36,408 nucleotides of DNA from Bacteroidota bacterium (GTDB lineage: Bacteria; Bacteroidota; Ignavibacteria; Kapaibacteriales; UBA2268). The notes under the pieces are model-generated. The model was not told the origin of the DNA. It was given only the letters and a program-made list of their open reading frames with translations, and made no database searches. Below, piece after piece: positions 18,301 through 25,670 of this stretch. The stretch is from the NCBI GenBank assembly GCA_024278075.1, contig JAJRTW010000014.1, positions 1 to 36,408 on the forward strand. Direction: 5' to 3'. The position numbers were made by a program, and so were the translations under genes. The first letter of the stretch is position 1. Every line of letters starts with the position of its first letter.

Positions 18301-18544
18301 CATCGGCATCCACACGAGCCTGACAAAATTCTTCCCATCTTTTATATTGCTTATATCCACTGCCTTTTTCCGGCGATTTCCCATCCCAATACTCCTCGAA
18401 GGATTGCCGGATTGAATTGAAATTCTCACGCCTCTCGCTTGCGAGGCTTTCAACCCAGGGCTGTGCTAAGAGCTGAGAATTGCAGCATAATGCTATAATA
18501 ATAGCTATATATATCATAATTGCTGATTGTGTTTGTAGTTTCAT
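15326..18544 (-). CDS. Secreted BNR/sortilin-like propeller protein with T9SS sorting domain (paralogue 1)
   Basis: The first of the three in transcription order, 1072 aa. It has a signal peptide ending near LLAQPW, the KQYKRWEEFCQARV / DGNFPDG segment near residues 64-87, the VAFHPSNPNIIWVGAASGGAW propeller entry, SxDGGxxW repeats (KSTDGGKTW, KTTDGGKNW, KSTDGGASW, KSEDNGTTW, KSEDGGDSY), Ig-like repeats (YLWSNGETGQRIVA, LLWSNGDTTRLITV) and a T9SS tail (LSIIPNPNTGVFSIS ... PVGIYLMQFANRTINIYSKFIKR). It lies directly downstream of motA on the same strand after a 417-base gap, so it is probably a separate transcription unit. Tandem copies suggest gene duplication. Confidence 0.9.
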   Translation of the reverse strand: MKLQTQSAIMIYIAIIIALCCNSQLLAQPWVESLASERRENFNSIRQSFEEYWDGKSPEKGSGYKQYKRWEEFCQARVDADGNFPDGKEILRQWKQIQHQRKGNSIQGETANWQPLGPFSKPQNIMPFESSGLGRVNCVAFHPSNPNIIWVGAASGGAWLSNNNGTTWQEVPVTQFLTIGITDIAISQSNPDIMYMATGDANGIGMTRAYSLGVLKSTDGGKTWDETEYRRDIIEKALCSRIIIHPDTPDIVYTATTKGIFKTTDGGKNWEMVSPNYYFRDMEFKPGDANTIYASTYSSNAKYFVSRDAGETWQQKTFVLNSNRIALAVSPSDPTLVYALCSQAGSSVFLGLYKSSDSGNNWDLMSNSPNLFDYTTEGSSIFGLGWYALAFTVSPVNSNLLFAGCINNWKSTDGGASWTVISEWQGKSGLPYVHADNHFFGFQPGTGILYSGNDGGIYKSEDNGTTWKDMSDGLPIAQIYRIGASPHSASVITGMQDNGTNYLRNGSWLHIMGGDGTECAIDPADANIIYSAYQRGAIYKSEDGGDSYRLIISRSTTKEAGAWVTPYIISPHNPDVLLAGYVNIWKSTNKGNSWNKTSSFVSNQSIILSIIIAPSDSNVIYASKGNDLYRTADGGDSWETIFMGSDRITDIEVDPTNPFRVWLTASNYSSSRKVYEINDRLAVDITCSLPMVPANTIVCPKGTEGKLFVGTDLGVYYRDFFMDDWLPFYQGMPNIVINELEIQYNTGKLLAGTFSRGLWSTDINECTLGRPQLIVTGELEFCEGDSVYIEAADNYDNYLWSNGETGQRIVAKSSGVYGLVVKDAEGCLGYSEEITVNVLDAPDVDISFSSDAPYCIGDTLTLMIDGEYDELLWSNGDTTRLITVSESGVFSARAIMANGCHTDAGEYHIEFLPRPPKPEITQKGRMLKSTVAGRYQWYFEGELIPGANEQSFEMSEIGPYTVEAISAEGCGTFSDEFDVTSSISGNLPVNPSLSIIPNPNTGVFSISVAGLQPGPCNLIISDVFGREIITYDLESAAGRIEKDFDLQYLPVGIYLMQFANRTINIYSKFIKR

Positions 18545-18961
18545 ATTGTTAATAACAATATTAAATTATCAAAGTTACTATCATGCAGTATCTTTTTCCG
18601 ATCCCCGGTGCAGCTATACACTAATAAACATGTTATGTTATTAAACTTGGTGTCTGCTTCACCTACGCTATATATCCCAATCTATTGCAAAACGGAGATT
18701 TGCGGGATATTGCATTCCCAAATCGGAATTTGTAAATAAGGTAAATATACTAAGTCTATTGGAAAATGACTACATTTATTTTATATCGTGGGAAAAGGAT
18801 GGCTGATAATTACTTATTTTTCAAAGGGATGCTGCAATAACGGAGCGAAAAATACGAGTGGGATTAAAGGAAAGTTAACCTGCCGGAATACAATACGGTT
18901 CGTGTGATTTATAATCACAAAAACGTCATCGCCCGGATTAAAGCCCGCGAAGTGTGACGGA
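18545..18961. other. Gap between motA and the first T9SS gene
   Basis: No convincing gene. A minus-strand frame open across the motA end and continuing to about 18837 reads NPGDDVFVIINHTNRIVFRQ after the motA stop. It has no proper start of its own outside motA and I recognise no family, so I do not call it. No motB is present where it might be expected after motA. The promoter of the T9SS array should lie in 18545-18700. Confidence 0.5.
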
Positions 18962-19987
18962 TTAAGTTTTGACCGGTTCTTTCTCTTTTTTGGTTTTATC
19001 TCTAACTTCGGATTTGGAATCTTTCTTATTTTTTTTCGATGCAAACAGCTTAGTAATTAAGCTTACATCGGGTTTTTTATCGTTATTTTTTTTCAGTTTA
19101 GTATCATCTTGTTTTTTAATTTCAGGCTTTTCGGAAGAGCCGTGAATTCCTTTGCTAAGGCCAGCTGCAATTGGCCTGCCTGTTGGCTGCAGACGTCCTG
19201 TCCCCATCCTTCTTTGTGCCGAAGAATATTTCTGCTGCTGGCTTAAGGTGAACACACTTATCAACCTTGCGCGTATAACAGTTGGGGTTTCGCCTACCTG
19301 CACACCATTGACTCCATCAAGCATAACCTGCATTACGGACATTTCCTCGTCGTGCATTGTTTGCAATTTATCACCAATCGGCAGCCAAAACATATTTGCC
19401 ATCAGTATGCCCCACATGGTAGCAATAAAAGCTGAAGCAATGTGGTGAATAAGAACATTCGGGTCCTGCCCGGCGGAAGCCAGAGTAGCTATTAACCCCA
19501 TAACGGTTCCGATAATACCCATGGTGGGCGAATAGCCGCCGAGTTTCAGGAAATAATTAATATTCGCTTCGTGCCGGTCAGTTATATGCAAGACTTCCGA
19601 AGCAATTATCTGGCCTAATGTTTCCGGGTCGGCACCATCTATGCATATCTCGAAAAGCTTCTTAAGAAATGGGTGATCAACCTCATTCAGCCTGGGTTCA
19701 ATCGACAGAATTCCTTCTTTTCGTGCCATGCCCGCAAACATAACAATCTGAGTTATTATCTTCTCGACGTCGTATTTCTTTGGCGTGAACGAAAGCTTAA
19801 TCAAAAACGGCATCTTCTTGAATTGCTCAAACGAACTGCCCGCCATGCCCGCCATCAGCGTTCCGCCAAAAACTATTAACATCGGCGGAAGCCAGAACAC
19901 CATATCGAATGACCCGCCTTCCCAATAAAATGCACCGAATACGGCTGCAAAACCCAATATTATTGCTACTAATGTACTTGCTTTCAT
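18962..19987 (-). CDS. motA: Flagellar motor stator protein MotA with extended basic C-terminus
   Basis: MotA with MotB forms the ion-driven stator around the flagellar motor. Two N-terminal membrane helices (about residues 4-24 and 28-50), a cytoplasmic loop with MARKEGILSIEPRL (the R-x-E-G-x-L-x-x-E motif), and two further helices around GGYSPTMGIIGTVMGLIATL and IASAFIATMWGILMANMFW are seen. The Pro in SPTMG matches the functional Pro at the third helix. The protein is 341 aa, about 70-80 longer than usual, because of a Lys-rich tail from about residue 260 (KPEIKKQDDTKLKKNNDKKP). It follows flgL by 18 bases, so it is probably co-transcribed. No motB follows. Confidence 0.93.
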   Translation of the reverse strand: MKASTLVAIILGFAAVFGAFYWEGGSFDMVFWLPPMLIVFGGTLMAGMAGSSFEQFKKMPFLIKLSFTPKKYDVEKIITQIVMFAGMARKEGILSIEPRLNEVDHPFLKKLFEICIDGADPETLGQIIASEVLHITDRHEANINYFLKLGGYSPTMGIIGTVMGLIATLASAGQDPNVLIHHIASAFIATMWGILMANMFWLPIGDKLQTMHDEEMSVMQVMLDGVNGVQVGETPTVIRARLISVFTLSQQQKYSSAQRRMGTGRLQPTGRPIAAGLSKGIHGSSEKPEIKKQDDTKLKKNNDKKPDVSLITKLFASKKNKKDSKSEVRDKTKKEKEPVKT

Positions 19988-20005
19988 ATTAACAATTTAG
20001 TCAGC

Positions 20006-20998
20006 TTATCTGAGAAAATCAAATAAAGAATTCTGAATTAAACGCGAACCGACCTGGAGAGCATATTGCAAGGCTGTATTATCGCGCTGAAGATCCATGA
20101 TCGCCTTTGCAAAATCGGTATCTTCTTTAATTGACCTTAAGTCTTTCAATCTGATATTTTCTTCAATAAATTGCATGTTCATAGCTTCGAAACGTGTAAT
20201 TTTCGTCCCGTTTCTTGATGCGGCGTTATTCATCACTTCATAGGCAGCGCCCAGTTTCTGTTGCAAAGTATTCAACTGATCTATGTCTGCTTTCGTCAGG
20301 AAGTCCAGCCTGCCGCGCTGTGTGCCGTCGGGATTATATGCCAAAACATTAAATATGCCGACAATACTTTCGAAAACATCGGAATCATCCGACCCGAACA
20401 TCTCTTTTGCCTGTACGTTTAAAACTTCTGTTGATTGTTTATCTATATTCATTATCCTGTCTTCGTTGTTGCCTTTATAAACCACCTTATAACCTGAGAA
20501 ATTGTCTTGACTTGCTGTGGTTTTAATTATTTGGAACGGGTTATTATCGGGAGCCTCGGATTTGTCAATCGAAGTTGGTGTGGTGGCTGTGCCGGAGAAA
20601 AGGAAATGCCCGTTGAATTCCACATTTGCATCTTTCACAATTGATTCAAGGAAGCCTTTCACTGAGTATGCAATCCCGGAAGTGCTTGCACTGTTGCCGG
20701 TGCTGGTAGCATCAATGGTTATCTGCCGAATTGATTGCAAAAGGTCGGACATTTGGCGGATACTCTCGTCAACTGCATACAGCTCCCTTAGGGCTAAGTT
20801 GAGGTTGTCGTTATAGTTCTGATTCTGCTCAATAATCGAGGACAGCCTTTTGACTTGCACAACAGCAACCGGGTCTTCCGATAGGTTTTGTATGTTTTTG
20901 CCTGATGCTATACGAAGTTCATTCAGGGCTTTTCTTGCCTGAATTTCCTCGAGATTCCTTTGAAAAGGCCCGAATGATGAATTGCTTGTAACTCTCAT
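20006..20998 (-). CDS. flgL: Flagellar hook-associated protein 3 FlgL
   Basis: FlgL joins the hook-side adaptor FlgK to the filament. The 330-aa protein begins MRVTSNSSFGPFQRNLEEIQ and has flagellin-like N- and C-terminal coiled helices: LRIASGKNIQNLSEDPVAVVQVKRL near residues 28-52 and the last segment ETDFAKAIMDLQRDNTALQYALQVGSRLIQ. The middle FNGHFLFSGTATTP phrase is typical of FlgL. It follows flgK by seven bases and precedes motA by 18, a tight operon. Confidence 0.95.
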   Translation of the reverse strand: MRVTSNSSFGPFQRNLEEIQARKALNELRIASGKNIQNLSEDPVAVVQVKRLSSIIEQNQNYNDNLNLALRELYAVDESIRQMSDLLQSIRQITIDATSTGNSASTSGIAYSVKGFLESIVKDANVEFNGHFLFSGTATTPTSIDKSEAPDNNPFQIIKTTASQDNFSGYKVVYKGNNEDRIMNIDKQSTEVLNVQAKEMFGSDDSDVFESIVGIFNVLAYNPDGTQRGRLDFLTKADIDQLNTLQQKLGAAYEVMNNAASRNGTKITRFEAMNMQFIEENIRLKDLRSIKEDTDFAKAIMDLQRDNTALQYALQVGSRLIQNSLFDFLR

Positions 20999-21005
20999 AT
21001 ATTAA

Positions 21006-22457
21006 CTATCTTCCTAAATTCACAATCGTACCGAGAATTTCATTGGTTATTGCTATTATTCTTGCCGAAGCTTCGAAGGCCTTTTGGAACTTAATCAGGT
21101 TAATTGCTTCCTCGTCGAGGTTTACTCCAATAACCGCTTCCCTTTGATTGGTCAATTGGTCCAGCACGAGCTTGGTAGTTTTGCTGCCATTGATGGCGTC
21201 GTTGCCAAGATTGCCTATCTTGCCCAAAAAGCTTGCATAGAACTCCGCCGGCTTTTGGCCGTGAAGAAAATCCGCATCGTCGGCAAGCCTTGCTATCTGC
21301 CGCGCAACTGTCGAATCGCCCGGCTGTCCGCCTTTGGCCGATAGTGGAATGTCCGATGGCTTGTTCTTCACATCAGCGGAAATCTCGATGGTCATGGCCG
21401 TGGCATCACCAACGGCCGGCTCGAAGAAGAACCTGCCCGGAGGGACTTGGCCAGTGTCATTCAACCCAAAGCCGGCTATTGTTAATTCATTTACCTTTTG
21501 GACTAAAGCATTTGCGAAATCATTTAGATTTTGCGAGACTGAAAATTCATCCGTACTGTCCTTATCGTCGAGTGTAATATTATAATGCTTCAGCAAACTG
21601 CTCAATTTGCCAGCTTCGGGATTCACCGATCCGGTAATCACATTATTTGCACTAATAGTAACAATCCGTATCGTTCTTTCGCCGGTTGCAGTATTTATAT
21701 CTTCCTGTAATTTCAACTCGTTACGAGTCTGGCCTGTTATAAGGTTCTTGCCATTCATAAAGGCGTTCAAAGAGCCGTCATCGTTTTGAGTCACCGTTAC
21801 AACTCCAAGCTCAGACAATTCCTCAAGCATAACCTCTCTTTTGTCAAGCAATGACTGCACTTCAGTGCCTGCAATAACTTTAGTGGAACCAATGCTTGTA
21901 TTTATGCCGGTAATGTTTCCTATTAGCTTATTGGCTCTGTCGATGGCATCACTAATATTATTTCTTACTTCATTCCTTGTTTCATTCAACTGAACAGCAG
22001 TACGGCGGAACTGGTCAACCACCCCTTTAGCATTGCTCAGCACAAGTTCCCTATGGGCCACGCTTTCCGGTTTCAGGCTTATTTCATCAAAGTCATAAAG
22101 AAATCCCGATACAACTTCGCTCAAGCCGTTTTCGGTTGGCTCGGCAAGTATGGCTTCAATCCTTTGCACCAGTCGCTCATCGGTTTCATAACCTATATTC
22201 CTCGAAATAGACCTGCGGATTTCCTTGTCAAAAAACTCCTCCCGGAATGTGCGCATTTTCTCATTGATAACTCCGGTGCCGAGGAAGTTCCCATTCTTTA
22301 TCAATGGGTCGGCCTCTGAGAATGTAGCTTCACGCCGCGAAAACCCGGGTGTATTCACATTGCCAATATTATTACTGGTAATTTCAAGGCCCAGCCTTTG
22401 GGCCTGTAAAGCACGTTTCCCTATTTCGAGTGACGATAGCGGCATATTAAACGACAA
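21006..22457 (-). CDS. flgK: Flagellar hook-associated protein 1 FlgK
   Basis: FlgK is the first junction protein between hook and filament. The N-terminus SLEIGKRALQAQRLGLEITSNNIGNVNTPGFSRRE is the family signature; the C-terminus EAINLIKFQKAFEASARIIAITNEILGTIVNLGR is the matching axial helix. At 483 aa it is within the usual range. The flgK-flgL spacing is seven bases. The 85-base leader contains the repeated 15-mer TTAACCCGCATTATT (22499-22513). Confidence 0.97.
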   Translation of the reverse strand: MSFNMPLSSLEIGKRALQAQRLGLEITSNNIGNVNTPGFSRREATFSEADPLIKNGNFLGTGVINEKMRTFREEFFDKEIRRSISRNIGYETDERLVQRIEAILAEPTENGLSEVVSGFLYDFDEISLKPESVAHRELVLSNAKGVVDQFRRTAVQLNETRNEVRNNISDAIDRANKLIGNITGINTSIGSTKVIAGTEVQSLLDKREVMLEELSELGVVTVTQNDDGSLNAFMNGKNLITGQTRNELKLQEDINTATGERTIRIVTISANNVITGSVNPEAGKLSSLLKHYNITLDDKDSTDEFSVSQNLNDFANALVQKVNELTIAGFGLNDTGQVPPGRFFFEPAVGDATAMTIEISADVKNKPSDIPLSAKGGQPGDSTVARQIARLADDADFLHGQKPAEFYASFLGKIGNLGNDAINGSKTTKLVLDQLTNQREAVIGVNLDEEAINLIKFQKAFEASARIIAITNEILGTIVNLGR

Positions 22458-22542
22458 TTAATAAATATAATATTTCCCAAGTGGTTAAGCCAATTTACTT
22501 AACCCGCATTATTTGTAATATATCCAAAATACTATTTCTACA

Positions 22543-22902
22543 TCAACTTTCATACCCGATGTACTTATTCGACGAGTTCAGAAATCTCCTGAACTTCTGC
22601 AATTCATCGACTAAGTGTTTAGTTTCAGCGTATTGCAGCTGTTCGACTAAATTCAAATAATCGTTGCATTGGTCCAGGTTTACTTCGGCCAGTACATAGT
22701 ACCTCATTTTGTCTACTATGCTCTTTTCTATCCCCAGGGAATGAATATTATCTGGCAATGGCGAAATACAATCCAGAAACCGGCTTTTGAAATATCTCGC
22801 ATCGGAATCGGGTATGGATTCGCAAAAATCTGTCAGCTTTCTCTTTAATTCTTCAGCCATTGTCTGAAGGTCATTTTGTTTATTATGGGTTGATTGTTCC
22901 AT
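22543..22902 (-). CDS. Unknown 119-aa protein in the flagellar cluster
   Basis: No family is recognised. It is a soluble, mainly helical protein without signal peptide or membrane segment: EELKRKLTDFCESIPDSDAR near residues 18-37, IDKMRYYVLAEVNL in the middle and a helical ETKHLVDELQKFRRFLNSS end. It lies between the flgN-like gene and flgK, 55 bases from the former and 85 from the latter, all on the same strand. In many bacteria this slot holds flgM or a chaperone; nothing in this sequence clearly identifies it as FlgM. A flagellar accessory or chaperone role is inference from position only. Confidence 0.75.
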   Translation of the reverse strand: MEQSTHNKQNDLQTMAEELKRKLTDFCESIPDSDARYFKSRFLDCISPLPDNIHSLGIEKSIVDKMRYYVLAEVNLDQCNDYLNLVEQLQYAETKHLVDELQKFRRFLNSSNKYIGYES

Positions 22903-22957
22903 TATTTGATTGCTCTGTTTTCGATTAATAAATCTTAATATTTAACAACATATTTTT

Positions 22958-23395
22958 CTATACTTTAACATTACATACGTGATTCAAGCCATTGGTGAAA
23001 ACCGACAGAATCTGCTGAACACTGCTCCGGGCGCGATTGGCCAAAACCCTGTTCGTGGAGTTTGTGCTAAGAATGTCTGCAACCACATTATTAATATCTT
23101 CCTTGAATCTCTTGATTTTAATAAGATCAACGCCCTTGCAATGCTTTTCGATTGACGACAGCCTAATCTTCACAGCATCTTTCATCGGGATTGACAGCCA
23201 TACCATCATCAGCTTTATCCTCTTTTCTTCAATCTGCCTTAGTTTTTTGCTGCAATCAAGCTGCTGTTCCACCACGGACTCGAGGGCTTTAATATCGAAT
23301 TTAACCAAAGCTTCCCGGTGCTTTTCAGTCAACTCGGAATATTGTACAAGCAAATGAAGTTCATGTTTTAAATATGTAAATAATGTTGATAGCAT
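22958..23395 (-). CDS. flgN: FlgN-like flagellar export chaperone
   Basis: FlgN family proteins are small helical chaperones that keep FlgK and FlgL soluble and deliver them to the export gate. The 145-aa protein is all-helical: an N-terminal helix (LKHELHLLVQYSELTEKHREALVKFDIKALESV) with the spaced Leu/Glu and D-x-x-x-L pattern of the family, then a Lys-rich segment QQLDCSKKLRQIEEKRIKLM. It lies just ahead of flgK and flgL, its expected clients. Sequence similarity is weak, so the call rests on length, composition and position. Confidence 0.65.
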   Translation of the reverse strand: MLSTLFTYLKHELHLLVQYSELTEKHREALVKFDIKALESVVEQQLDCSKKLRQIEEKRIKLMMVWLSIPMKDAVKIRLSSIEKHCKGVDLIKIKRFKEDINNVVADILSTNSTNRVLANRARSSVQQILSVFTNGLNHVCNVKV

Positions 23396-23489
23396 TATGT
23401 TTCTGTATTTTTTTGTTAATACAATTTTATCTTATGCAAAGCCCACTTAACTTCTTTTCTCGACAAAAAGGGCCGAAAGGGTGGTTAAC

Positions 23490-24395
23490 CTACACATCGT
23501 CCGGATTCATAAATATTTCGTTGTATTTCTTCACCCTCGATATATACGCCCTGGTTTCCGGAAACGGAGGCACACCGCCGTATTTCATAACATTGCCCGG
23601 GCCGGCATTATAAGCGGCCAAAGCCAATTCAAGATCGCCGCCAAAGCGGTCGATCATCTTGCTGATATAGCTTGTGCCGCCATAGATATTCTGCTCCGGG
23701 TCGAAAGAATTATCAACGCCCAGGCCGGTGGCAGTAGCGTCCATTAGCTGCATTAATCCTTTGGCACCGGCGCTCGAAACAGCATCATGTTTCCCGGCCG
23801 ATTCGGCTGTAATTATCGCTTTGATAAGACTTCCCGGCACATCGTACTTATCGGAAGCACCGGATATATAGTTTTCGTAGCCCGACAGCCGGCCAATCAG
23901 CCGTGCCATAAAGTTCCCGCCGCCAACATCACCGAAAACATTATTTGATAGAATATTATTTAACGAATCACTATTTAATGGAATATGATTCGATGGAATA
24001 TTTACTGCCGTACGGGCATGATTATTAATGACAGTTTTAGGCTCCAGTTTCTCACCGCCGGAGAGCTGAGAGTATATTTTTTCGGCTATCCCAATGCCAT
24101 TTCCAGTGTTGGCAATATCATCGGCCAAAAGCATATCGGTATATCCCGACAAAGTATCGGCTCCGAAATTTTCAGCATCTTTTTTCTCTTCCAGCATTGC
24201 CGATTTCATCTCTTTAATCATCATGTGTACAAACATGGATTCGAATCCGCGGGCAGCCTTTGCCAGTTGTGCTTTTTCAGCACTATCCATAGCTTTCTTA
24301 GCCGGCCTTGCCTTGGCAATCCTCTTGAGATTGTCGAATCTGGCCTTGCCTATCGAGCTATTGACATCTGTGCTGTTTATTGGTGATATATCCAT
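23490..24395 (-). CDS. flgJ: FlgJ-type rod-binding domain fused to a lytic transglycosylase
   Basis: FlgJ caps the growing rod and opens the peptidoglycan. Residues about 40-110 match the rod-binding domain (ARGFESMFVHMMIKEMKSAM and YTDMLLADDIANTGNGIGIAEKIY). The C-terminal half (about 170-300) is a Slt-type lytic transglycosylase: VPGSLIKAIITAESAGKHDA carries the catalytic Glu, followed by GAKGLMQLMDATA and LALAAYNAGPGNVMKYGG. In E. coli FlgJ the second domain is instead a glucosaminidase-type fold. The linker between domains contains four degenerate pentapeptides (NIPSN, HIPLN, SDSLN, NILSN). It is 16 bases downstream of flgI. Confidence 0.93.
   Translation of the reverse strand: MDISPINSTDVNSSIGKARFDNLKRIAKARPAKKAMDSAEKAQLAKAARGFESMFVHMMIKEMKSAMLEEKKDAENFGADTLSGYTDMLLADDIANTGNGIGIAEKIYSQLSGGEKLEPKTVINNHARTAVNIPSNHIPLNSDSLNNILSNNVFGDVGGGNFMARLIGRLSGYENYISGASDKYDVPGSLIKAIITAESAGKHDAVSSAGAKGLMQLMDATATGLGVDNSFDPEQNIYGGTSYISKMIDRFGGDLELALAAYNAGPGNVMKYGGVPPFPETRAYISRVKKYNEIFMNPDDV
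23941..24000. repeat. 15-bp degenerate tandem repeat in the flgJ linker, four units
   Basis: Units: ttatttgatagaata, ttatttaacgaatca, ctatttaatggaata, tgattcgatggaata, contiguous at 23941, 23956, 23971 and 23986. The array encodes four pentapeptides in the flexible linker between the rod-binding and transglycosylase domains. The second unit differs little from ttatttagcgaatcc in the HisA-like gene (7056-7070) and resembles ttatttaatactgaa, the reverse complement of the repeat at the window start. Confidence 0.7.
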
Positions 24396-24411
24396 CTTTT
24401 TGCATCACTCT

Positions 24412-25542
24412 TTACTGAATAATCAGCTCGCCCTGCAGCGACCCGGCTTCCTTTAATGCCTGGAATATGGCTATTAAATCACGTGGTTTCACTTGTAATA
24501 AATTTAAGGCGTCAGCAATATCAGCAACCGAAGCACCAGTGAATTCCAATGGAGTCGCCGGGTTCAATTCCTCCTGAGTTTCGATAATTGCCGATTCAAC
24601 CGGACGCGGCGGAAATATCGTAAATGGTGCCGGTTGCGCCACAACTACCTGCCTCTGAATGAATATATCAAGCCCGCCGTGAGCTATTACCGCCGGCAAT
24701 AGTTCAACATTTCCACCGACTACTATTGTGCCTGTCCTTTCGTTAATCACCACCCTTGCCACTGGGTCTGCAATTACATTCAGCGCCTCTATTTGGGCAA
24801 TATATTGCATTATTTGCATCTGCTCGGATCCATCAGGGAATTTCACTTCAATTGCCCCCGCATCTATGGGTGTGGCTGAATTAGCCAAATTTGGCGAGCC
24901 GTTAATTGCTGCCGCCACCCTTGTTGATGTGGTGAAATCGGGATCACGCAATACTATTCTAAGCAGCTGGTTGGTTACGAATTTAGCATCCACAGCCGAA
25001 TCTAATATAAGCCCGTTCGGCACCCTGCCTGACGTCACGAAATTCCTTCCTATCCTTGACCCCAATGAACGGTAATCATAACCACCAACCGAAACAGCTC
25101 CCTGGGCGTTTCCTAATATTGTGCCTTTTGAAGTTGACATCGGAGTCATCAGCAGCACTCCGCCCTGCAGAGAAGTCGCATCACCAAGCGAAGAGACAAG
25201 AACATCAACTTTGGAACCGGCCTTTAGGAATTGTGGAATCGTTGCGGTAATCATCACGGCCGCCACGTTTCGCATTCGTATATTTTTATTTGGCGTGGTA
25301 AGGCCAAACCGCTTAAGCATATTTAATACTGATTGGTTCGTATACGACGTTAGCTGGTTATCGCCGGTCTGGTTCAGGCCAACCACCAAACCGTAGCCAA
25401 TCACCTGAACGCCGCTCACGCCTTCGATAGCAGCTATGTTCTTTATCCGCGCTCCCGATGTAGGATTATACGAAAGAACAAAAGCAACAAGTGCCAGCAT
25501 GATAAGTTTAAGTGACGATATTTTATTTAGATTGTAATTCAT
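24412..25542 (-). CDS. flgI: Flagellar P-ring protein FlgI
   Basis: FlgI polymerises into the periplasmic P-ring around the rod. After a signal peptide (KLIMLALVAFVLSYNPTSGA) the mature start ARIKNIAAIEGVSGVQVIGYGLVVGLNQTGD matches the family's R-I-K-D-I-x-x-I-x-G-x-R-x-N-x-L-x-G-Y-G-L-V-x-G-L-x-G-T-G-D pattern. Later signatures are VSSLGDATSLQGGVLLMTP and ERTGTIVVGGNVEL. The C-terminus ends with SVADIADALNLLQVKPRDLIAIFQALKEAGSLQGELIIQ, as usual. I chose the ATG at 25542 because it places the signal peptide at the N-terminus; an in-frame ATG at 25605 would add 21 residues that come from an upstream repeat motif. Confidence 0.95.
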   Translation of the reverse strand: MNYNLNKISSLKLIMLALVAFVLSYNPTSGARIKNIAAIEGVSGVQVIGYGLVVGLNQTGDNQLTSYTNQSVLNMLKRFGLTTPNKNIRMRNVAAVMITATIPQFLKAGSKVDVLVSSLGDATSLQGGVLLMTPMSTSKGTILGNAQGAVSVGGYDYRSLGSRIGRNFVTSGRVPNGLILDSAVDAKFVTNQLLRIVLRDPDFTTSTRVAAAINGSPNLANSATPIDAGAIEVKFPDGSEQMQIMQYIAQIEALNVIADPVARVVINERTGTIVVGGNVELLPAVIAHGGLDIFIQRQVVVAQPAPFTIFPPRPVESAIIETQEELNPATPLEFTGASVADIADALNLLQVKPRDLIAIFQALKEAGSLQGELIIQ

Positions 25543-25587
25543 TATTCCAAATATTAACCATAGGCCTTGTTTTAAAGAAAGCTTTTC

Positions 25588-25602
25588 CCACGAGCTAAAG
25601 CA
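25588..25602 (-). promoter_or_regulatory. Conserved upstream motif TGCTTTAGCTCGTGG ahead of flgI
   Basis: Identical to the 15-mer upstream of nuoH (3650-3664) and in the same orientation relative to the gene, 46 bases before the chosen flgI start. It is extended on one side by GAAAA(G). Its repetition before two unrelated genes, each beside a block of the same palindromes, argues that it belongs to a shared repeat element; a regulatory role is possible but unsupported. Confidence 0.5.
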
Positions 25603-25670
25603 CATAGCTATTTATTCAATTGCCAAGTACTGAGCATGGGTGCATATATATCCAGTTATTTTTGTTCTGC

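Noticed and set aside
8327-18544. Calling the three large proteins sialidases or glycosyl hydrolases
   Set aside because: BNR/sortilin-type repeats describe a fold, and I see no sialidase Arg triad or F/YRIP motif.
18814-19044. Separate small gene overlapping the motA 3' end
   Set aside because: Most of it is the motA tail read in another frame (Lys-rich DNA gives Lys-rich frames), there is no start outside motA, and no family is recognised.
22481-22497. Second sigma-54 promoter upstream of flgK (TTGGCTTAACCACTTGG)
   Set aside because: Only the -24 GG and spacing fit; the -12 GC is TG and the CAC is missing, so it is not listed as a feature.
25543-25605. Longer start for FlgI at ATG 25605
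   Set aside because: It would put 21 residues before the signal peptide, and those codons come from the repeated TGCTTTAGCTCGTGG motif, which also occurs upstream of nuoH in a non-coding position.
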